Of a stretch of 33,832 nt of DNA, positions 24,434 through 32,116 are shown one piece after another. The notes beneath the pieces are model-generated. The model was not told the DNA's origin. It made no database searches and saw only the letters and a program-made list of their open reading frames with translations. The stretch comes from Pseudomonadota bacterium (GTDB lineage Bacteria > Pseudomonadota > Alphaproteobacteria > Caulobacterales > Caulobacteraceae), in NCBI GenBank assembly GCA_023424215.1, contig JAFAEC010000026.1:1-33832 (forward strand), read 5' to 3'. Position numbers and translations under genes: made by a program. Every line of letters starts with the position of its first letter. Within the stretch, counting starts at the first letter, position 1.

Positions 24434-24850
24434 ATGCCCTCCCCCGCTTCCGGAGTGACCATCGCGCGGCTGGCGGAGGCCGGCGGCGTGGGCGTGGAGA
24501 CGGTGCGCTACTACCAGCGGCGCGGCCTGCTGGATGAGCCGCCGCGGCCGGCCGGAAGCGGGTCGGGCGGCGGGGTGCGTCGCTACGGCGGCGAAGACGT
24601 GCGCCGGCTGCGCTTCATCCGCTCGGCGCAGGCGGCGGGCTTCACCCTGGAGCAGATCGGCGAGCTGCTGGCGCTGGACGCCGGCGAGGACCGGGCGCGG
24701 GCGCGGACGCTGGCCGAGGACAGGATCGCGGCCCTGGACGAGAAAATCGCCGAGCTCGAGGCGGCGAGGGCCTCGCTGCGGCGGCTGGCCGGGGCGTGCG
24801 CCTCGGGCGGCAAGGGCCCCTGCCCCATCCTCGAGGCGTTCGGGGTCTGA
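24434..24850 (+). CDS. MerR family transcriptional regulator
   Basis: A 138-residue MerR-type regulator. The N-terminal winged helix is clear: 'VTIARLAEAGGVGVETVRYYQRRGLL' begins at residue 8, then 'GVRRYGGEDVRRLRFIRSAQAAGFTLEQI'. A coiled-coil dimerisation helix (about 88-119) and a metal-binding-like C-terminal loop 'ACASGGKGPCPILEAF' follow. Cys122 and Cys130 are eight positions apart, as in CueR (Cys112/Cys120), rather than nine as in Hg-MerR, and the third Hg ligand is absent. The start at 24434 is chosen for its GGAG; an ATG at 24416 lies in the operator centre. It diverges from the glutaredoxin-MauE gene. Confidence 0.9.
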   Translation: MPSPASGVTIARLAEAGGVGVETVRYYQRRGLLDEPPRPAGSGSGGGVRRYGGEDVRRLRFIRSAQAAGFTLEQIGELLALDAGEDRARARTLAEDRIAALDEKIAELEAARASLRRLAGACASGGKGPCPILEAFGV

Positions 24851-24857
24851 AACGGGA

Positions 24858-24888
24858 CGGGAGCGACGGGACGACCCCGCCGCTCCCG
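24858..24888. terminator. Hairpin between convergent merR-type and DJ-1-like genes
   Basis: Outer stem CGGGAGCG (24858-24865) with CGCTCCCG (24881-24888), and inner pairing CGGG with CCCG. It sits 8 nt after the MerR stop and 9 nt beyond the stop of the opposing gene, so it could terminate both transcripts. There is no clear U-tract. Confidence 0.5.
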
Positions 24889-24896
24889 CGCGTCGA

Positions 24897-25406
24897 TCAG
24901 TGGATGCGGCCGGCGGCGGCGCCCAGCGCCTCGGCGTCGGCAAGCGGCTGGACGTCGTCGCCCGAGACCACCACGGCGGGGGCGTCGGCGAACGGACCGG
25001 CCGGACGGCCCAGCGCGCGCAGGGTGGCGGCCACGCCCTCGCCGAAGGCCAGCACGGGAGCGCCCTTGGCGCAGGCGCGGGAGATGGCGTCGGCCAGGGC
25101 CGCGTCATCGGCTTCGTCGGCCGCGCCGGCCGGCACGACCAGGCCCTTCAGGGCGCCGCTGTCGAGGTCGGAGGCTTGGGCGGTGGCGAGCACGCTGGTG
25201 CCGCCGATGCTGAGGCCGCCTTCGCCGACCGCCATCGGGGCGAGCGACAGGCCGTGGGCGCGCAGCACCGACTCGGCGTCAGGCATGGAGCCGAAATTCA
25301 TCGAACGGCGCATGGCGAGGCCGACGCGGGCGCGGATCGGCGCCGGGCGGAAGCCGCGGCCGGCGTGGGAACGGGGGGCGTGCGGGGCTTTGCGTTGGGC
25401 GTACAA
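24897..25406 (-). CDS. DJ-1/PfpI-like (class I glutamine amidotransferase fold) protein, weak assignment
   Basis: A predicted 169-residue protein. The segment from about residue 75 reads like a DJ-1/PfpI domain: 'ALKGLVVPAGAADEADDAALADAI' for the strand and acidic loop, then 'RACAKGAPVLAFGEGVAATLRALG' where the nucleophile elbow is expected. At that elbow the usual cysteine is replaced by Gly ('AFGEG'), so no DJ-1-type catalysis is expected. The N-terminal 30 residues are very basic and low in structure. The start is TTG with AAGGAG 5 nt upstream; an ATG at 25313 would give a shorter protein. The family call is tentative; it may be an unrelated alpha/beta protein. Confidence 0.55.
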   Translation of the reverse strand: MYAQRKAPHAPRSHAGRGFRPAPIRARVGLAMRRSMNFGSMPDAESVLRAHGLSLAPMAVGEGGLSIGGTSVLATAQASDLDSGALKGLVVPAGAADEADDAALADAISRACAKGAPVLAFGEGVAATLRALGRPAGPFADAPAVVVSGDDVQPLADAEALGAAAGRIH

Positions 25407-25580
25407 GACGTCTCCTTGTGGGTTGTCGAGGTCCCGGGATCCGCCGCGCCGAAGCGCCATCGCCGCCTGCGCAGGGCGCGGGCGGGTCGATCGGACGGAT
25501 TTCAGGATGAGGGCAATGTGGGGGCTGGGGGCCGGAAATTCAACCCGCGGGCGGGATCGGCTCCCCCGTCGCGCCCTGCC

Positions 25581-25988
25581 CTACCAGCCGCTGCCGGGGC
25601 CGAAGGTGATCTCGACGCGGCGGTTCACCGGGTTGGGTTCGGGGTCCTCGACGGCCGGACGCGACGTCCCGAACGCCTGGGTGGTCATCGCCCCGGCCGG
25701 CACGCCCTGCGCGGCGAGATATTCGCGCACCACGTTGGCCCGGCGCTGCGACAGGCCCACGCCGTAGGCCGCCCCGGCCTCGTGCGGATCCGCGTGGCCG
25801 GCGAGGATCACCTGCTGGGCGCCGTGCTGGCGGTATTGCGCCGCCGTGGCGTCGAGGAGCTCCTGGGCGCTCGCAATGAGCACGTCGGACTTGGCCTCGA
25901 AATAGACCATCAGCGGCGCCATCTGCGGTGCGGCGGAGACGGGACCGGCGATGACGGCGGCGACGGCCAGGGCGGCGATGAAGCGCAT
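25581..25988 (-). CDS. OmpA-domain periplasmic/outer-membrane protein
   Basis: A 135-residue secreted protein: signal peptide (residues 1 to about 19, 'MRFIAALAVAAVIAGPVSAA'), then an OmpA C-terminal domain nearly from the start of the mature chain. Seen are 'VYFEAKSDVLIASAQELLDATA', 'ILAGHADPHEAGAAYGVGLSQRRANVVREYL' and the final 'NPVNRRVEITFGP'. The Asp and Arg positions that bind diaminopimelate in peptidoglycan (D in 'GHAD', R in 'NRRVEI') are present, so it probably anchors to peptidoglycan. There is no barrel or lipobox. The ATG has GGGGAG upstream; the open frame extends 57 nt further without a ribosome site. Confidence 0.88.
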   Translation of the reverse strand: MRFIAALAVAAVIAGPVSAAPQMAPLMVYFEAKSDVLIASAQELLDATAAQYRQHGAQQVILAGHADPHEAGAAYGVGLSQRRANVVREYLAAQGVPAGAMTTQAFGTSRPAVEDPEPNPVNRRVEITFGPGSGW

Positions 25989-26090
25989 GGAGACTCCCCT
26001 CGGTGGTGCGGCCGCAGACTGCGATGCGCGGCGGCGGCGGGGCAAGTGACGGGAGGTGACGGGCGCGGGCCGCGCTTCAGAAGGGCCTCC

Positions 26091-26267
26091 TCACCTCTCC
26101 ATCGCCCGCCAAGGCGATGGAGAGGACAGGTCGGCGCGCCAGCAACGACCAGGAGAGGCCGGCGCGGACGGCGCGGGATTGGCGCTCAACGACAACGGCC
26201 GGCGCCGCCCTCTCCTGACCGCTGCGCGGTCTGTCCTCTCCATTCGCCTCCGCGAACGGAGAGGTGA
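26091..26267. repeat. 177-bp inverted-repeat element with terminal hairpins
   Basis: The ends are TCACCTCTCC and GGAGAGGTGA, perfectly complementary. The left end folds as a perfect 12-bp hairpin (26095-26106 with 26113-26124) and the right end as a 12-bp hairpin with one mismatch (26232-26261 region). Further inside, GGACAGGTCGG... and CCAGGAGAGGCCGGCGC mirror ...GCGCCGCCCTCTCC and ...GGTCTGTCC. It occupies most of the gap between the OmpA-domain gene and pccB and codes for nothing obvious. Same design as the elements at 760-909 and 32039-32109. Confidence 0.75.
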
Positions 26268-26284
26268 AGCGTCACCCCGCCCCC

Positions 26285-27817
<1,533 letters not shown>

Positions 27818-27874
27818 GCGGGCGTCTCCTTGAGCGCTGGCTTAAGGAGACGCGCCGGGGCTGGCAAGGCGCGG

Positions 27875-27988
27875 TCAGCCCGCCAGATCAGGGATCAGCC
27901 ACATGGCGAGGACCAGGGCGATGATGACCCAGAAGGCGATCATCCAGTAACGGCCCGCGCGCGGGCGGCGGGGAGGGTCGGGTTCCAT
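27875..27988 (-). CDS. Small single-pass membrane protein (37 residues)
   Basis: A 37-residue open frame, ATG at 27988 preceded by GGAGGAG and ending in TGA at 27875. The N-terminus is basic and Pro/Arg-rich (residues 2-13), followed by one hydrophobic helix, 'WMIAFWVIIALVLAMWLI', at residues 15-32, then 'PDLAG'. The positive-inside rule predicts a cytoplasmic N-terminus. It lies 57 nt upstream of pccB on the same strand and may share its transcript. No family is recognised; the excellent ribosome site and clean helix make it credible. Confidence 0.65.
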   Translation of the reverse strand: MEPDPPRRPRAGRYWMIAFWVIIALVLAMWLIPDLAG

Positions 27989-28014
27989 GGCGCTCCTCCT
28001 CGCCGCCCAGCGTA

Positions 28015-28335
28015 TCACACGGCGGCCGCGGGGGCCTCCGCCGCGGTCATGGCCGCCAGCCGCTGCAACTCGGCGACGTGGGCGGCGAAGGCCTTTCGGC
28101 CGGCGCCGGTCAGGCCGATCCAGGTGCGCTGGCGGCCCTCGAGGGGGGCCTTGGTCAGGGCGACGTAGCCCGCCTCCTCCAGCTGTTTCAGGTGCTTGGA
28201 CAGCACCGAGTCGGAGACGCCGATGCGGTCTCGGATCAGGCCGAACTCGGCGTCGTCCACACCCGACAGGATGGCGCAGATCTGCAGCCGGCCGGGGGCG
28301 TGGATGACCGGGTCGAAGACGGGGACGGCGCTCAT
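28015..28335 (-). CDS. Winged-helix transcriptional regulator (HTH_34/MarR-like)
   Basis: A 106-residue winged-helix protein of the PF13601 (HTH_34) kind. 'APGRLQICAILSGVDDAEFGLIRDRIGVSDSVLSKHLKQLEEAGYV' (from residue 13, in parts) is the helix-turn-helix, and 'KAPLEGRQRTWIGLTGAGRKAF' (62-83) forms the wing and following helix. Such proteins are small repressors or activators, usually paired with a membrane protein. Its ATG shares one base with the stop of the upstream membrane-protein gene (TGATG), so the pair is translationally coupled. It probably binds the three palindromes upstream of the operon (28791-28857). Confidence 0.88.
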   Translation of the reverse strand: MSAVPVFDPVIHAPGRLQICAILSGVDDAEFGLIRDRIGVSDSVLSKHLKQLEEAGYVALTKAPLEGRQRTWIGLTGAGRKAFAAHVAELQRLAAMTAAEAPAAAV

Positions 28336-28778
28336 CACGCCGCCTCGGCCAGCTCGCGGCGCCACACCCGCATCCACAGCCGGCTGCCGACGATGGCGGC
28401 GACGAAGCCGATGCCGCCGGACACCATCCACAACCAGTCGGGTCCGACGTAGCGACCGTAAGCCGACAGACCGATCAGGCCGAGAAGCAGGCCCGCCATG
28501 GCGAAGGCCACCCAGCGGGCGTTCTTCGGCGAGTAGCCGCTGACCCACCAGCCGAACTTGCGCCGCCAGGATACGACCATCAGGCCGAGGCCGGCGAGGG
28601 CGAGCGCCAAGGCGACGAAATCCCACGGCCGCGGCATGCCCTGGGCCGCGACCAGCAGGCCGCAGGCGGCGCCGTACAGCAGATCGTAGTAGAGTGGGTA
28701 GTCGACGGAGCCAGGGAAGTCGGCGCGGGCGGCGCGGATCGAGGCGAGGGCCTCGCGGGGGTCAGGGTCTTGCGTCAT
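28335..28778 (-). CDS. Four-helix membrane protein of unknown function
   Basis: A 147-residue inner-membrane protein: a soluble N-terminus of about 28 residues ('DPREALASIRAARADFPGS'), then four hydrophobic spans at about residues 31-46, 53-69, 90-106 and 115-133. The chain resembles small membrane proteins frequently encoded with HTH_34 regulators, but no function is established. It is the first gene of the two-gene operon, coupled to the regulator by a 1-nt overlap. The ATG lies 12 nt from the first of three palindromic operators, so expression is likely controlled by its own partner. Confidence 0.82.
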   Translation of the reverse strand: MTQDPDPREALASIRAARADFPGSVDYPLYYDLLYGAACGLLVAAQGMPRPWDFVALALALAGLGLMVVSWRRKFGWWVSGYSPKNARWVAFAMAGLLLGLIGLSAYGRYVGPDWLWMVSGGIGFVAAIVGSRLWMRVWRRELAEAA

Positions 28779-28790
28779 GGCGAACTCTCA

Positions 28791-28857
28791 CTTTCCAATG
28801 CGGAAAGAGTAGCGTGACTTTCCATGATGGCAAGTGAAAACTTTCCGATGTGGAAAG
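28791..28857 (-). promoter_or_regulatory. Triple palindromic operator and promoter of the regulator/membrane-protein operon
   Basis: Three 17-bp sites, each CTTTCC-N5-GGAAAG or one mismatch from it: 28791-28807 and 28841-28857 are perfect; 28818-28834 has GGCAAG in the right arm. On the minus strand a promoter fits inside: TTGCCA (28833-28828), 16-bp spacer, TACTCT (28811-28806). The middle site overlaps the -35, the first overlaps the -10, so bound protein would block RNA polymerase. The likely ligand is the winged-helix protein of the operon. Confidence 0.7.
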
Positions 28858-29505
28858 CTATTGAGCGCCGGCGGCGCACCCGACCCGGTGGGCCTCCAGT
28901 CGCGTCCACAGCGGAGCGAAGCGGCCGAAGCCGAATTCGGCGAAGGCGATCACCTCGCGACGGCCGTTCCGGCGCCCCACCTGCTCGACGCGGAGGGAGC
29001 CCTGCCGGCGCATCTGTTCGAGGGCGTCGGAGGCCGCGCTTCCGCGCGTCGCCGCGTACACCCCCCGGTCCCGCAGGTCGGTCCACCAGCGGTCGGCGAC
29101 GCGGCCCTCACGGTCCATGCCATAGGGGTCGACGCGCGGGTGGCGAACCTCGCGGGTGCGGCCGTCGCCGAAGCCGAGACGGTGGTGGAAGCCGGTGAAG
29201 GCCGACAGGTCGTAGACCGGCGGCGGAGACAGGCTGATGCGGACTGTGTCCCGCTCCCAGAAGCGGCCGGCGGCATCGCCGTGCCGAAGGGGTGTCAAGG
29301 TCAGCGACATGACCCCCTCTCCGGCCCGGTCGCCGGCGCCGCCCTGCGCCTGCGGCGCAAGGTGGATGCGGAGGAGATTCTGGCCTGCGTACCAGGTGAC
29401 GGCCTCGCGCCCGTCCGGACTCTCCCAGTGCAGGTCCTCGCAGGCGGCCCGGGCGGGGGCTGCGAGCAGGGAGAGGGTCACGGCGAGGGCCAGGGCGCGG
29501 ATCAT
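28858..29505 (-). CDS. Secreted protein of unknown function
   Basis: A 215-residue protein with a signal peptide ('MIRALALAVTLSLLAAPARA', residues 1-20) and a mature N-terminus 'ACEDLHWESPDGREAV'. There are two cysteines (position 22 and one near the C-terminus, 'HRVGCAAG'), which could form a disulfide. The central part has 'VYDLSAFTGFHHRLGFGDGR' and a basic C-terminal half. I recognise no domain. Start ATG at 29505; the frame is open upstream without a signal peptide. The stop is directly adjacent to the last palindrome of the next operon's operator. Confidence 0.75.
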   Translation of the reverse strand: MIRALALAVTLSLLAAPARAACEDLHWESPDGREAVTWYAGQNLLRIHLAPQAQGGAGDRAGEGVMSLTLTPLRHGDAAGRFWERDTVRISLSPPPVYDLSAFTGFHHRLGFGDGRTREVRHPRVDPYGMDREGRVADRWWTDLRDRGVYAATRGSAASDALEQMRRQGSLRVEQVGRRNGRREVIAFAEFGFGRFAPLWTRLEAHRVGCAAGAQ

Positions 29506-29558
29506 AAGCGGAGCGTGGCGCTGCGGCGGCTCCGGCGCAAGTGATCGGAACCTGACGC

Positions 29559-30323
29559 TCAGTCCTCCAGCGCCCGGAACCACCGCTCCAGCAGCTCCGC
29601 CTCGGCGCGGCGGGCAGCGGTGCGGGCGGCGGCCTCCTCGTCGACGCCCCACTGGCGTTCCTGGAAGGCCTCGTCGAGGCGGGACAGGTCGAAGGCCTCG
29701 GCCCCCGACACGGCCCCGCGCTGCAGGGCCAGGGCGAGGACGGCGGAGCCCAGCAGGGGCGTGGCCATGCCGAGCCCGGCGAGGGCGAAATCGTCCAGTC
29801 GCAGGGCGAGCTCCTTCACCCGCGCTACAGCGGCCGGGTCCTGCGGCCGGTGGACGATGCCCTCGGCCGGTTCGAGATGGACGCCGAGCTCGACCGCGGC
29901 CCAGGCGCGCCACGGGGTCCACTGGCGGGCCTGCTGCTCGACCAGGGAGGCGGGAGCCTCGGCGAGGTAGCAGAGCAGGTCAGTGCCGGCGAAGGCGGCG
30001 ACCTCGTCGGCGACGGGCTCGCGCGCCTGCGACACCCGGTCGATGGCGGTGGAGGCCAGGCGGGTGGCTGGCATGGTCGCCGGGTCGAGGAACTCGCCCT
30101 GGGCGGCCCATTCGTCGGCGACCAGACGGGCGGCGGCCTCGGCCGGGAGCACCAGCCGGGCGCCGGCCGGGGTCCGCGGGCCGCGGCCGTCGAGGCGCAC
30201 GGCCCAGCCCACCTCGCCTTCCGCCACATCGACGGCGGTCCAGAAGCGCTTCAGCCGCTCCTCGGACTCGCGAAAGCCCTTGCGGGCGGCCACGTTGGGG
30301 TCGAGCGGGGGGATGTGGGGCAT
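29559..30323 (-). CDS. ATP12 family F1-ATPase assembly chaperone
   Basis: A 254-residue ATP12-like protein, which in mitochondria and alphaproteobacteria helps assemble the F1 sector of ATP synthase by holding the alpha subunit. Family marks are the N-terminal 'RFWTAVDVAEGEVGWAVRLDGRGPRTPAG' stretch (residues 26-54 in parts), 'LPAEAAARLVADEWAAQGEFLDPATMPATRLASTAID' (59-95 in parts), 'GTDLLCYLAEAPASL' (about 113-127) and 'WTPWRAWAAVELG'. The length is usual and the ATG is unambiguous. It is followed on the same strand by the secreted-protein gene. No atp genes are nearby, as is common. Confidence 0.93.
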   Translation of the reverse strand: MPHIPPLDPNVAARKGFRESEERLKRFWTAVDVAEGEVGWAVRLDGRGPRTPAGARLVLPAEAAARLVADEWAAQGEFLDPATMPATRLASTAIDRVSQAREPVADEVAAFAGTDLLCYLAEAPASLVEQQARQWTPWRAWAAVELGVHLEPAEGIVHRPQDPAAVARVKELALRLDDFALAGLGMATPLLGSAVLALALQRGAVSGAEAFDLSRLDEAFQERQWGVDEEAAARTAARRAEAELLERWFRALED

Positions 30324-30369
30324 GGCGCGGCCCTCTACCCGGCGGGCCGGGAGCCGTCCAGCGTGGCGG

Positions 30370-30861
30370 TCAGGCGGCCATGGGCTGGAGCCCGCGCAGC
30401 TCGCGGGCGAACTCGTCCAGCACCGGCCCGACTCCCTCTCCCAGCGCCTCGGTCTGGGCGAGGCTGAGGGTGGCGACCAGACGGCTGCCGACGAGGTCCT
30501 CGATCTCGGCGAAGGCCGCAGGATACGCGCCGCCGCTGCCCGACACGCAGAAGGCCGCGACCGCCTTCGCCCGCGGGCCGTGCCGGCGCAGGAAGGAGCG
30601 CAAGGGAGCGGCGGGCTTGCCGGCCCAGATCGGCCCGCCGACCACTACCAGCCGGTAGGCGCCCAGGTCGGCCTCGACGGCGACGTCCGGCCCGCGACGC
30701 CGCAGCGAGTCCCAGACCCCGCGCAGGAAGCCGCCGGTCCCGGCGTAGGAGGCGGAGGTCAGGATGGGCCGCGCGTCGGCGCCCAGCCGCTCGGCGAGCG
30801 CCTGCGCCACCGCCTCGGTCGACCCCGAGCGCGAGTACCAGGTCACCAGAATGTCGGCCAT
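30370..30861 (-). CDS. Flavodoxin family protein
   Basis: A 163-residue flavodoxin-fold protein. The FMN phosphate-binding loop is 'TWYSRSGSTEAVAQALAE' (residues 7-24), 'VVVGGPIWAGKPAAPLRSFL' (73-92) is the second FMN-contact segment, and 'AVAAFCVSGSGGA' (100-112) the third. It is short-chain and soluble; the role may be electron transfer or a quinone/protoporphyrinogen-type reduction, but no partner is nearby. The ATG has a strong AGGAGG ribosome site. It lies upstream of the ATP12 gene on the same strand (46-nt gap). Confidence 0.9.
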   Translation of the reverse strand: MADILVTWYSRSGSTEAVAQALAERLGADARPILTSASYAGTGGFLRGVWDSLRRRGPDVAVEADLGAYRLVVVGGPIWAGKPAAPLRSFLRRHGPRAKAVAAFCVSGSGGAYPAAFAEIEDLVGSRLVATLSLAQTEALGEGVGPVLDEFARELRGLQPMAA

Positions 30862-30969
30862 GCTCCACCTCCTGCGCGCGGGAAAGCCTGCCCGTGTCGA
30901 CTGGGCCCGCCTTGATCCCCGTCAAGCCCGCCGGAACGGAGGCCCCGGCGCGACGGTTATGGCTGGCGC

Positions 30970-31347
30970 ATGGACGATCGTGGAGACAGCCGCCGCGAAC
31001 TCGCCGAGGATCGCACCGACCTGGCGGAGGACCGCACCGCCCTCGCCAACGAGCGCACCTTCGCCGGCTGGGCGCGGACGGCGATGGCGGCGATCGGCAT
31101 CGGACTGGCCTTCAACGCCCTGTTCAAGGCCATGGAGCCGGCCTGGGTGCCCAAGGCCATCGCCACCGTCTTTATCCTGCTGGGCCTGTTCCTGACGGTC
31201 ATGGCCGAGCGCCGCGCCTGCGCCGTCGCCAGCCGGCTGGACACCCATTCCGTCAAGGAGATGGCGCAGATGAACCTGCGGGTGATCGCCATCGCCATGG
31301 GGCTGGGCGGCGCGGCCCTGATCGTGGCGATCTGGATGCTGGTCTGA
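30970..31347 (+). CDS. DUF202 (YidH-like) membrane protein
   Basis: A 125-residue membrane protein of the DUF202 family (PF02656). The signature is 'LAEDRTDLAEDRTALANERTFAGWARTAMAAIGIGLAF', in which the 'RT.LANERT..AW.RTA' pattern precedes the first membrane span (about residues 38-52). Two further spans are at about 62-79 and 102-124. The N-terminal 'AEDRT' occurs twice in tandem. Function unknown; YidH-type proteins sit in the inner membrane. It is divergent from the flavodoxin gene and convergent with the HAD phosphatase gene (3-nt gap). Confidence 0.9.
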   Translation: MDDRGDSRRELAEDRTDLAEDRTALANERTFAGWARTAMAAIGIGLAFNALFKAMEPAWVPKAIATVFILLGLFLTVMAERRACAVASRLDTHSVKEMAQMNLRVIAIAMGLGGAALIVAIWMLV

Positions 31348-31350
31348 GGT

Positions 31351-32028
31351 TCAGGCGGCGAGAGCCGAGGCGGCGAAGCGGTCCAGCGCGGTCTCGAGAT
31401 CCGGAAAGTCCGAGGCGACGTGGGCCGCTCCGGCGGCGATCTGCTCCTCGACCGTGTGGAAGCCCCAGCCGACCCCGAGCGGATGCGTCCCGGCCGCCAC
31501 CGCCATGGCGATGTCGTGGGCGGTGTCGCCGATCATGGTCGTGGTCGACGGGTCGGTCCCGCAGACCGCCATGGCCGCGCGCAGCATGGCCGGATCGGGC
31601 TTGCCCGGACCGTCCTCGGCGCAGTGGGACGACAGGAACAGCTCGGCCCAGCCCTCGCGGGCGAGGTTGCGGGCGACGCCGCGGCGGTTCTGCCCGGTGG
31701 CCAGCGCCAGCCGCCAGCCGTCGCGGTGCAGCCTGCGCAGGTGCTCCATCACGCCCGGATACAGCGGCTCCTCGTGCCCGGCCTCGTACATGCGCCGGAA
31801 GCTGGCCTGGAAGGCGGCGACGAAGTCGGCGAGCTCGGCGTCGGTCAGTTGCGGCTCGAGGGTGTGCAGGGCCCTGGGCAGGCTGAGGCCGACGATCATC
31901 CGCACCCGGTCGTAGGCCGGCTCGGGCAGGCCGAGGACCTGCGCGGCCTCGCAGGCGGCGCGATGGATCGAGGCGCGACTGTCCACGAGGGTGCCGTCGA
32001 TGTCGAATACGGCGAGGGGCCGGGTCAT
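31351..32028 (-). CDS. HAD-family hydrolase, phosphoglycolate phosphatase-like
   Basis: A 225-residue HAD superfamily phosphatase. Motif I 'FDIDGTLVDSRASI' (residues 8-21) holds the nucleophile and acid/base aspartates; motif II is 'LALATGQNRRG'; the motif III lysine is in 'GPGKPDPAML'; motif IV 'MIGDTAHDIAMAVAAG' carries the metal-binding aspartates. The alpha-helical cap lies between motif I and II (about 22-90), as in Gph-like enzymes. It may dephosphorylate phosphoglycolate, pyrophosphate or nucleoside monophosphates; sequence alone does not decide. It lies downstream of the RluC-type gene on the same strand, with a hairpin repeat between them. Confidence 0.92.
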   Translation of the reverse strand: MTRPLAVFDIDGTLVDSRASIHRAACEAAQVLGLPEPAYDRVRMIVGLSLPRALHTLEPQLTDAELADFVAAFQASFRRMYEAGHEEPLYPGVMEHLRRLHRDGWRLALATGQNRRGVARNLAREGWAELFLSSHCAEDGPGKPDPAMLRAAMAVCGTDPSTTTMIGDTAHDIAMAVAAGTHPLGVGWGFHTVEEQIAAGAAHVASDFPDLETALDRFAASALAA

Positions 32029-32038
32029 GGGCGGAAGA

Positions 32039-32109
32039 CCCCCTCCACCATCCTTCGGATGGTCCCCCTCCCCCGAGGGGGGAGGATTTGAGCGAGGCGG
32101 TGGAGGGGG
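32039..32109. repeat. Compact hairpin repeat between RluC-type and HAD genes
   Basis: Outer arms CCCCCTCCACC (32039-32049) and GGTGGAGGGGG (32099-32109) are perfectly complementary. Inside, ACCATCC (32047-32053) pairs with GGATGGT (32057-32063), and a CCTCCCC/GGGGAGG hairpin lies around 32067-32085. The layout is the same as in the two larger elements of this window, in reduced form. Confidence 0.65.
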
Positions 32110-32116
32110 GCCTGCC

